A stretch of DNA of 64,000 nt from JAICKM01 sp050998805 (GTDB lineage Bacteria; Chloroflexota; Chloroflexia; QHBQ01; JAICKM01), in assembly GCA_050998805.1 (NCBI GenBank), contig JBPCPV010000042.1, positions 34,815 to 98,814 of the forward strand, read 5' to 3'. The notes below the pieces were generated by a model, which had not been told where the DNA came from, searched no databases, and was given only the letters and a program-made list of their open reading frames with translations. Both the position numbers and the translations under genes were made by a program. This document shows, in pieces, positions 58,486 through 64,000 of this stretch; within the stretch, counting starts at the first letter, position 1; every line of letters begins with the position of its first letter.

Positions 58486-59911
58486 TGAGGCCGACGGGCC
58501 GCCCCGCCTCCTCGGCAAGCACCGCCTGATTGCTCGTCAGCAGCGCCGGCACCACACGCTCGACTTCTTCGCTCACATCCACGAGCGGGAAGGGCTGCTC
58601 CATGACTGTTTCCACGCTGTGGTCTATAGCGTCGGGGTTGCGGAAGACGCGCTCCAAGAGCGACCTCTCCTGTATCGAGCCGACAATCGAATGGACCGTG
58701 CTGATCTCGCCCTCGCGGGAGACCGGGAGCTGGGAGATGTTGTAGTGGTGGAGCAGCTCGATGGCATCGCGGACTTTGGCGGTGACCGGCACGGTGACAA
58801 GGGCGGGTAGTTCGCGGTTGTGGAGCGCGAGCAGGTCGCGGACGCGGGCGGGGGTCGCCAGCCTGTCGAGGAAGCCGTTTTCGCGCATCCAGTCGTCGTT
58901 GTAGACTTTGCTCAAATAACCCCGGCCCGTGTCGGGCAGCAGCACGACGACCGTCTTGCTCTCGTCGAGGTCTTTGGCGGCCTGCAACGCGGCCCACATC
59001 GCGGTGCCGCCTGAGCCTCCGATCAGTATGCCCTCCTCGCGGGTCACGCGGCGCGCCGTGAGCAGCGAGTCCCGGTCGTTGACCTGCACCCAGCGGTCCA
59101 CTATGTCGTACTGTAAGGCACCGGGCATGAAGTCCTCGCCGATGCCTTCGACCTTGTAGGGCCGCGCCTGGCTGCTCGTGTAGATCGAGCCTTCGGGGTC
59201 CGCGCCGACAATAAGCACATCGGGGTTGCGCTCTTTGAGGTAGCGCCCGATGCCGGTGATGGTGCCCCCCGTGCCCACCCCCGCGACGAATGCGTCTATG
59301 TGGCCGCCCGTCTGCTCCCAGATTTCGGGGCCGGTGGTGTCGTAGTGCGTCTGCGGGTTCGCCTGGTTGAAATACTGGTTCGGCTGGAACGCGCCCGGCG
59401 TCTCGCCTGCCACACGGGAGGCGACGCTGTAGTAGCTCTCCGGGCTTTCGCGCGGCACTGCCGTCGGCGTCGTGATGACCTCGGCCCCGAAAGCCCGCAG
59501 CAGCGCGATCTTCTCCGCGCTGACTTTGTCCGGCATGACGAAGACGGTCTTGTAGCCCAAGATCGCCGCGGCAATCGCCAGCCCCGTGCCCGTGTTGCCG
59601 GAGGTCGGTTCGACGATTGTCCCCCCGCGCTCGAGCAGGCCCCGCCGCTCGGCGTCGCGGATCATCGTGATCCCGATGCGGTCTTTGACGTTGTTGCCGG
59701 GGTTGAACATCTCGAGCTTGGCGAGCAGCGTGGGCCGCACCCCCCGGTTGATCTTGCCGAGCCTGACCATCGGGGTGTTGCCGATGAGTTCGAGCAGGTT
59801 GGCGGCTATGCCGGGCATCGGGCGGACCTCGCGCCCGTACTCATCGAGCATCGGCCCGCTCTCGGCGGGGGCGGCCGGTTCAGCGGCTATGGTGGTGACT
59901 GTGGTTTCCAT
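58433..59911 (-). CDS. cystathionine beta-synthase (PLP domain + CBS pair)
   Basis: 492 aa. A fold-II PLP domain (LIGNTPMVRLGKINRG, PLP lysine in NPGNNVKDRIG, SGNTGTGLA, GVGTGGTITGIGRYLKE, EGIGEDFMP) is followed by two CBS domains (VPVTAKVRDAIELLHHYNISQLPV; FPLVDVSEEVERVVPALLTSNQAVL). It condenses serine and homocysteine, or acts as cysteine synthase; the domain order is that of CBS enzymes. AAAGGAG lies before ATG 59911. The start of the frame further upstream has no family similarity. Confidence 0.93.
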   Translation of the reverse strand: METTVTTIAAEPAAPAESGPMLDEYGREVRPMPGIAANLLELIGNTPMVRLGKINRGVRPTLLAKLEMFNPGNNVKDRIGITMIRDAERRGLLERGGTIVEPTSGNTGTGLAIAAAILGYKTVFVMPDKVSAEKIALLRAFGAEVITTPTAVPRESPESYYSVASRVAGETPGAFQPNQYFNQANPQTHYDTTGPEIWEQTGGHIDAFVAGVGTGGTITGIGRYLKERNPDVLIVGADPEGSIYTSSQARPYKVEGIGEDFMPGALQYDIVDRWVQVNDRDSLLTARRVTREEGILIGGSGGTAMWAALQAAKDLDESKTVVVLLPDTGRGYLSKVYNDDWMRENGFLDRLATPARVRDLLALHNRELPALVTVPVTAKVRDAIELLHHYNISQLPVSREGEISTVHSIVGSIQERSLLERVFRNPDAIDHSVETVMEQPFPLVDVSEEVERVVPALLTSNQAVLAEEAGRPVGLITRADLLEFVARSRSGR

Positions 59912-60151
59912 GATGGCACTCCTTTGGGCCAGTAGGCGGTGGACGGCGGCCGGGCAGCATCGCGGGGGGCCGCTAACACGTATTATACGGCGCGGGCGCG
60001 GGCGCGTCAAACCGGGCGTGTAGGCGTGCGGAATGGGGAGTGGGGAGTGCGGATCGGCGGATGGACGGCGATAAGGCCGATAATTCGTGCCTAGCCGTCG
60101 ATTCGATAGAGGAAAAACGGGCATCCAGGCACGGCTCGGGCAAAGTGTTAT

Positions 60152-60174
60152 TAGTGCGTAGTGCGTAGTGCGTT
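60152..60174. repeat. GTGCGTA heptamer repeat
   Basis: Three GTGCGTA units. The surrounding gap 59912-60600 has no gene; it contains this array, an imperfect palindrome ATACCCCGATCGGAGTAT (60240-60257) followed by TTTTT, and composite repeat A. Confidence 0.75.
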
Positions 60175-60350
60175 GTCCATGTTGTTCCTCCCGGTGCGGC
60201 GCGGTAGGTGGTAAGCGCGGTCATTTCTAGATGCTGAAAGATACCCCGATCGGAGTATTTTTGGGGAAACCGGCGAAAAGCGACCGGCAATCTTCCGGTG
60301 CGGGGGCGCGTCGCTCCTGTTTCCAGGCACGCGGTAGGGCGTTCTGGCCC

Positions 60351-60513
60351 CGCTATTTTAACCCTCTCACTTTTAATATCCATTTGAGGGGCGATTTACT
60401 GCAAGATTTTGCCCGAAAAACGTTCCTCGGAGCGAAAGATACTCCGAAAGACGGAGGGCGGGGTCTCGGCCATGACGGCGCGATCCACGGAAAACACGAA
60501 AAAGCACGAAAAA
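60351..60513 (+). repeat. composite intergenic repeat, copy A
   Basis: In order: CGCTATTTT and CTCTCACTTT, TCCATTTGAGGGGCGATTTA, an ATTTTG stretch, a small hairpin around CGGAGCGAAAGATACTCC, AGACGGAGG, a ~40-base variable part, and GATCCACGGAAAACACGAAA with further CACGAAA. The same parts in the same order occur on the minus strand at 62841-63023. Confidence 0.75.
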
Positions 60514-60553
60514 TCGGGGGTTGTGAATTAGCGGGCGGGGGATGGGGGTTGGT

Positions 60554-60587
60554 CGAGCAGACCGACGCTTGGATGCCGGTCTGCTCG
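60554..60587 (-). terminator. 11-bp hairpin after the YCII gene
   Basis: CGAGCAGACCG (60554-60564) pairs perfectly with CGGTCTGCTCG (60577-60587); 12-base loop. It lies 14 bases beyond the YCII stop codon on the minus strand. No T run follows. Confidence 0.55.
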
Positions 60588-60600
60588 GGGTGCAGGAGGG

Positions 60601-60915
60601 CTACATGGCGTTGTGGATCTCGTGGACTTCGATGCTGCCGCCGTCGGCCAGAATGGGGCAGCCCTTGGTCATGCCGGCTGCGGCGTTTAGGTCGCCGGCG
60701 GAGATGATCGCGTAGCCGGTCAAGTCGGAAGATGGGCCGTCGGCGACGGTGCCGTCGGCAGCGACGGTGGCCGACGACGTAAAGGGGTTGCCGTCGTCTA
60801 CGACGGCCGCGCCGAGCCGGCCGTACCATTGGCCCCACTTGGCCAGAATCGCGTCGCGTTCTGCGTCGGTCTGGGGCGCGCGGCCGCCGTGGAATAGCAG
60901 TACATAGTTCGCCAT
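60601..60915 (-). CDS. YCII-related protein
   Basis: 104 aa of the YCII-like (dimeric alpha-beta barrel) family, with MANYVLLFHGG at the start and DLTGYAIISAGDLNAAAGMTKGCPIL, the family core (DxTGYxIIxAxdldaA...CPxL). A catalytic role is suspected for the family but rarely shown. AAGGAG precedes the ATG. It follows the VOC gene by 110 bases on the same strand. Confidence 0.87.
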   Translation of the reverse strand: MANYVLLFHGGRAPQTDAERDAILAKWGQWYGRLGAAVVDDGNPFTSSATVAADGTVADGPSSDLTGYAIISAGDLNAAAGMTKGCPILADGGSIEVHEIHNAM

Positions 60916-61025
60916 GATGGTTCTCCTTATTCGCTCATTTGAGGTCGGCGCGGAGCCTGCCCGGACAGGGGTCCGCAGTTGAGAGTACCCGAACTGGGCG
61001 GGATTGCCGTAGCTGCGGGCAGGTG

Positions 61026-61421
61026 TCAGCCTGCCGGCAGCGGCCCGACGAGCACGAACTCGTTGCCGTCCTGGTCGGCGAAGATCGCCTGCATGCCATA
61101 GGGCTGGGCTTCCGGCAGCAGGTTGAAGCGCACACCACGTCCGGATAGCTCCTCATGGGTCTTCTGCACGTCGTCGGACGAGAGGACATAGCCGCTAAAG
61201 CTGCCGATGCGCTCCGCGTATCCTCCCATGCTCGCCGGAGTGCTGAGCACGATGCCGGTCTCCGCTCCCGGCGGCGCGACTTCGATCCAGCGGTCGCCGC
61301 CCGGTTCACCCATCGGGGCGTCCTGACGCACCTCGAAGCCGAGCTTGTCCTTGTAGAAGTCGAGAGCCGCCTGCTGGTCGCGCACATAGACGCCTACCGT
61401 CTGTACCCTGGTGATCGCCAT
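61026..61421 (-). CDS. VOC (glyoxalase/bleomycin resistance) family protein
   Basis: 131 aa with two beta-alpha-beta-beta-beta units: VQTVGVYVRDQQAALDFYKDKLGFE and YVLSSDDVQKTHEELSGRGVRF, closing with FADQDGNEFVLVG. Metal-binding candidates include the final Glu. VOC proteins range from lyases to resistance proteins; substrate unknown. AAGGAGGA precedes the ATG. Confidence 0.88.
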   Translation of the reverse strand: MAITRVQTVGVYVRDQQAALDFYKDKLGFEVRQDAPMGEPGGDRWIEVAPPGAETGIVLSTPASMGGYAERIGSFSGYVLSSDDVQKTHEELSGRGVRFNLLPEAQPYGMQAIFADQDGNEFVLVGPLPAG

Positions 61422-61535
61422 TTCATCGTCCTCCTTATGCGTAGTGGTCAGTAGTCAGTACATATCACACCTATCATATGGCGCAAACATAGCACAAAGC
61501 GGAAACGAAGTCAACAGCGAAGGGATCAGAACGCC

Positions 61536-61591
61536 GATCCACGAAAAACACGAAAAAACACGAACGGCTCGATTGCGGAGTGCGGAGTGCG
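61536..61591 (+). repeat. CACGAAAAA repeat plus GCGGAGT heptamers
   Basis: GATCCACGAAAAACACGAAA continuing with one more CACGAA unit (61536-61564), then two GCGGAGT units (61575-61591). Same component order as in composite copy B. The rest of 61422-61633 holds only a GTGGTCAGTAGTCAG piece (61444-61456) and no gene. Confidence 0.7.
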
Positions 61592-61633
61592 GACCGGCGA
61601 GCGGCGGTGGGTGTTGGGGCGGTGCCGTCCTCG

Positions 61634-62329
61634 TTAGGACGGGAGATCGGCACCGAATTCTGCCAGCACCCGATCCAACGGAATCAACTCCCCACACTCA
61701 GCGAGGGCGGCATTGGCCGAGTGGATGTCAGCTTGATCCTCAAGATACTTTTCCGCATCGTGCAAGAGCTTCAGGAGCCGGTCGCCGCCACCTGATGCCA
61801 AATCTCTACAGACAACCGGCGCGCCGCAAAAATGCCTGTCGAGCAGATCCATTAGCCCGACGATCGCCTCCACTACAGCGCCGATTTCGTTTCGGGCCAC
61901 AATGGGTAATGACTTCGGATCCATACAAGTCCGAAGATCCAAATGGGAGATCAAGCGGTTGCGAACTTGTTTCACTGGTTCATATGTCTGCACAACCTTT
62001 TCGTTGGCGGCCAGCAACTCTTTCGCGACATCGGGATATTTGCTGGTGTCCACACGCTCAACAAGATGAAGAAGGCTGAGGTTGTGGTTGCCGCCAGTCT
62101 GTGCTGGATCCGCGAGGCGGCCGATCGCGGCGACTAGTGAGTCGAACAGCGCATCCTGGCATAAGGAGAAAACCTCCGGAGCGGTTCGATTCAAGAGTTC
62201 CAGTGCGGACTCCGTACCAAACAGTTGCAGAAACATCTTCCATGTCGACCGTAAAACTAGAACCTCGTACCATACCGCATCGTATTCTGCCATTTCCGCC
62301 TCTGGATACACATGGGGATTTGGTAACAT
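61634..62329 (-). CDS. AbiU2-like HEPN protein
   Basis: 231 aa. The pattern EVLVLRSTWKMFLQLFG, LLNRTAPEVFSLCQDALFDSLVAAIGRLADP, then NHNLSLLHLVERV and the RNxxxxH motif (R123-N124-...-H129) matches the HEPN family named after the abortive-infection protein AbiU2. HEPN proteins are all-helical RNases in many defence and toxin-antitoxin systems; RNase activity here is inference. GGAGGT is well placed before the ATG. It stands alone, with no antitoxin next to it, between two composite repeats and about 1 kb from a methyltransferase gene. Confidence 0.75.
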   Translation of the reverse strand: MLPNPHVYPEAEMAEYDAVWYEVLVLRSTWKMFLQLFGTESALELLNRTAPEVFSLCQDALFDSLVAAIGRLADPAQTGGNHNLSLLHLVERVDTSKYPDVAKELLAANEKVVQTYEPVKQVRNRLISHLDLRTCMDPKSLPIVARNEIGAVVEAIVGLMDLLDRHFCGAPVVCRDLASGGGDRLLKLLHDAEKYLEDQADIHSANAALAECGELIPLDRVLAEFGADLPS

Positions 62330-62588
62330 TCATGACCTCCGCACCTTGATAACTTGGGATAGCGTTCTCAATCGCCGGTAACGCCAACGTCGATGCGATC
62401 TAGACTTCTCGATTATAACATACCCCGCGGGGGGATCGCTCGCGGCACCTCGCCGTCAGCCCATGTTCTGCAACCATGCGCGGCAGCAGGCCGTCCACGA
62501 ATGCGGGCCACCGATACACCAATGAGGCTGGGGCTATATAGATGGCTCCTCGATAATGTCGCCGAAGTGCCCCGACTTTGAGAGCGGA

Positions 62589-62730
62589 GATTCTTCGCTG
62601 CGGCTCAGAATGACAGTGGTTTGGGGAGTGACAGTGCTTTGGGGCGGAGATTCTTCGCTGCGGCTCAGAATGACAGTGGTGATGCTCAGAATGACAGTGA
62701 GGCCACAATCCGCAATCCGCAATCCGCAAT
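62589..62730 (+). repeat. ATTCTTCGCTGCGGCTCAGAAT repeats and CCGCAAT heptamers
   Basis: Two nearly identical ~50-base units each with GATTCTTCGCTGCGGCTCAG followed by AATGACAGTG (62589-62618 and 62649-62678), a partial third copy (62681-62700), then three CCGCAAT units (62710-62730). There is no gene from 62330 to 63334. Confidence 0.8.
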
Positions 62731-62840
62731 CCTGTTGACTCCGTTTCCGCTTTATGACGCCATTGCGCCATATGATCAGGGCGGCCGTTCGCATCTGCCG
62801 CCCACCAATACGCACTCCGCACTCCGCACCACGCACTCTT

Positions 62841-63023
62841 TCGTGCTTTTTCGTGTTTTTCGTGGATCGGGACGTCACTCCGCACTCCGCACTCCGCACT
62901 CCGCGCTCCGCACTCGCCTCCGTCTAATGGAGTATCTTTTGCTCCGACGCCCCGATTCGCCCCAAAATATGGCAGTAAATCGCCCCTCAAATGGATATAT
63001 AAAGTGAGAGGATAAAAATAGCG
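62841..63023 (-). repeat. composite intergenic repeat, copy B (inverted relative to A)
   Basis: Read on the minus strand: CGCTATTTTTATCCTCTCAC, TATCCATTTGAGGGGCGATT, ATTTTGGGGCG, GGAGCAAAAGATACTCC, AGACGGAGG, GCGGAGT heptamers (62877-62912), GATCCACGAAAAACACGAAA and AAGCACGA. Same order as copy A; the heptamers occupy the variable part. More ACTCCGC units lie at 62811-62827. Confidence 0.75.
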
Positions 63024-63255
63024 CGAGATTTACGCACGAAAAAAGGAGCAGATCGCCATGCACCCGCAACCTGCGATAGAAACTCGAAAAAATCCGTCGA
63101 AAGACCTACTTGCCGTCAGCCCACCGCTTACCGCCTTCGTAATTCAAAACTCAAAACTCAAAATTGGTATTACCCGCCAGGCACGAATTATCAGCCCACC
63201 GGCACCCTTCGTGCTTGACGCGACCCCCGAAAGCTGATAGCATCCTGATAGCTGA

Positions 63256-63320
63256 CCACCAATCACTAACCACTAACCACCAACCACTAACCACTAACCA
63301 CTAACCACCAACCACTAACC
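63256..63320. repeat. CCACTAA heptamer repeats
   Basis: About nine seven-base units CCACTAA / CCACCAA between an AGCTGATAGC piece and the methyltransferase ribosome-binding site. AAAACTC units lie at 63143-63160. Otherwise 63024-63255 shows no feature. Confidence 0.8.
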
Positions 63321-63334
63321 GCCGAGGAGCCGCC

Positions 63335-63886
63335 ATGACCGAACTCATATGGGAGGGCAAGTATAGGGACGGCAAGAAGTGCGGGCCGGTCAGGGTCGCG
63401 CTGCCCTTCCAGGATGTCGAGACGGTGAACGAGTCGGCGCAGCAGCGCCAGTTGACGCTCGACCTCTGGGGCCGCAACCAGCCCGGAGAGTGGCGCAACC
63501 GGCTGATCTGGGGCGACAAGAAGTATGTGCTGCCCTCGCTGCTGCCGGAGTTCGCCGGCAAGGTGAACCTCATCTACATTGACCCGCCGTTTGCGACCGG
63601 GGCGGACTTTTCTTACTCCGCGCAGGTGCCCGACGACCCCGATACCGAGGGCGACCAAAGCGCGGCCTTTCTCAAACAACCCAGCATGATCGAGCAGAAG
63701 GCATATAGGGATACTTGGGGCCGGGGGCTTGATAGCTACTTGCAGTGGTTCTATGAAACCGCCGTGATGCTACACGAACTGCTGGCAGACGACGGAAGCC
63801 TCTATGTCCACTTGGATTGGCACGTGGGCCACTATGCGAAAATAGTGATGGATGAGGTGTTTGGCAGAGAGAACGTACATGTTTAG
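63335..63886 (+). CDS. site-specific DNA methyltransferase (type III Mod-like), truncated
   Basis: 183 aa. N-terminal half of a beta-class amino-methyltransferase: NRLIWGDKKYVLPSLL, catalytic DPPF at 83-86 (LIYIDPPFATGADF), and GSLYVHLDWHVGHYAKIVMDEVFG. Family members continue with ENxRNEIxW, the target-recognition domain and the SAM-binding FxGxG motif; here the frame stops at GRENVHV. The SAM-binding half is absent from what follows to the window end. GAGGAG precedes the ATG. It is probably interrupted by an inserted sequence, so it should be inactive unless repaired by excision. Confidence 0.8.
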   Translation: MTELIWEGKYRDGKKCGPVRVALPFQDVETVNESAQQRQLTLDLWGRNQPGEWRNRLIWGDKKYVLPSLLPEFAGKVNLIYIDPPFATGADFSYSAQVPDDPDTEGDQSAAFLKQPSMIEQKAYRDTWGRGLDSYLQWFYETAVMLHELLADDGSLYVHLDWHVGHYAKIVMDEVFGRENVHV

Positions 63887-64000
63887 CGCCCAAGTGCCAC
63901 GAGGCTAGGGAGGCACCAGCGACGGAGGCGAGGAGCCGAATTGTTGAAGCGCGATAAAGTAGTCCAAGATGCTCACCGCTTGCTGACGGCATGTCGCAAG
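63887..64000. other. probable left end of an insertion in the methyltransferase gene
   Basis: 114 bases with no methyltransferase similarity in any frame. They contain a small hairpin GTGCC/GGCAC (63895-63915 region) and purine-rich blocks. The type of insertion cannot be named because the window ends. Confidence 0.4.

Noticed and set aside
60240..60257. Palindrome ATACCCCGATCGGAGTAT followed by TTTTT as a terminator
   Set aside because: No plus-strand gene ends nearby (MOSC ends 1.7 kb upstream), so there is nothing for it to terminate; it more likely belongs to the repeat landscape.
62400..63069. Several 60-200 codon open frames with peptides of repeated HEKHEK, RSAECGV or RSEES type
   Set aside because: They are translations of tandem and palindromic repeats, present in several frames and both strands, without starts or domains.
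63887..64000. Group II intron or IS end at the methyltransferase break
   Set aside because: No GTGYG intron start, no clear terminal repeat and no transposase are visible before the window ends; only a probable insertion is claimed.

Overview
The window is GC-rich bacterial chromosome, about 50 genes packed on both strands. It most likely comes from the Chloroflexota. Pointers are an ArsA-type ATPase with a C-terminal HSP20-like domain, a single-chain pyruvate/branched-chain dehydrogenase E1 (alpha and beta fused), a secreted protein with a Chloroflexota-style N-terminal domain and a DUF5648-like tail, inositol-1-phosphate synthase beside PatA/HtrB-like acyltransferases, several LysM proteins, and RHS fragments. 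The class cannot be decided from sequence reading alone. No phage or conjugative island is visible, but there are mobile-looking scars: RHS remnants, a hairpin-repeat element with an ATPase fragment, and a DNA methyltransferase that stops in mid-domain at the right edge.

Layout. 1-6.1 kb: a partial gene, an M23-like protein, an Uma2-like protein, DUF503, and a leftward operon (racemase, M20 hydrolase, GNAT transferase, unknown protein) matching the known N-succinyl route for turning D- into L-amino acids. 6.2-18.4 kb: unknown proteins, typA, fused E1, NUDIX, a HEAT protein, dnaX-ybaB, a DUF433/DUF5615 toxin-antitoxin-like pair and two LysM proteins. 18.5-29 kb: priA, a large EAD1-STAND-TPR protein, a cassette (WD40 protein plus membrane protein) bracketed by RHS scraps, a class A PBP, and a hairpin-repeat element. 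29-37.7 kb: threonine aldolase; a leftward ArsR-inositol phosphate synthase-two acyltransferases-recF operon with a clear operator; a USP-TrkA-TrkA operon; a lipoprotein. 37.8-48.8 kb: GH31 glucosidase, obgE-NUDIX, ArsA-HSP20, the primary-type sigma factor, a secreted protein, mazG fusion. 49.2-58.5 kb: tRNA-Pro(GGG), a YcaQ-type glycosylase, a MacB-like ABC exporter, a four-histidine membrane cytochrome-like protein, and a two-component system whose probable binding boxes can be read in two promoters; MOSC. 58.4-64 kb: cystathionine beta-synthase, YCII and VOC proteins, an AbiU2-like HEPN protein, repeat-rich non-coding DNA and the broken methyltransferase.

Promoters are unusually readable: many genes have a TTGACA-like box, a 17-18 bp spacer and a TATAAT-like box, and at least three have an ATG only 6-7 bases after the -10 box, which implies leaderless mRNA. 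TTG starts with good ribosome-binding sites recur (4866, 6252, 41946, 42632).

The most unusual layer is intergenic. Many gaps hold short tandem repeats with a 7-base period but different heptamers (CGGCTGA, TTTCAGC, CCACTAA, GTGGGCA, ACTCCGC, GTGCGTA, CCGCAAT, AAAACTC, GAAACGT). They are mixed with a CACGAAAAA-type repeat, a palindromic ATTCT...AGAAT repeat and a 17-bp GC hairpin. Two ~170-bp composites of these lie in opposite orientation around the YCII-VOC-HEPN block. This repeat landscape, the hairpin element at 28.6-29.0 kb and the PhoB-like boxes at 55.0/57.8 kb are the best candidates for something undescribed.
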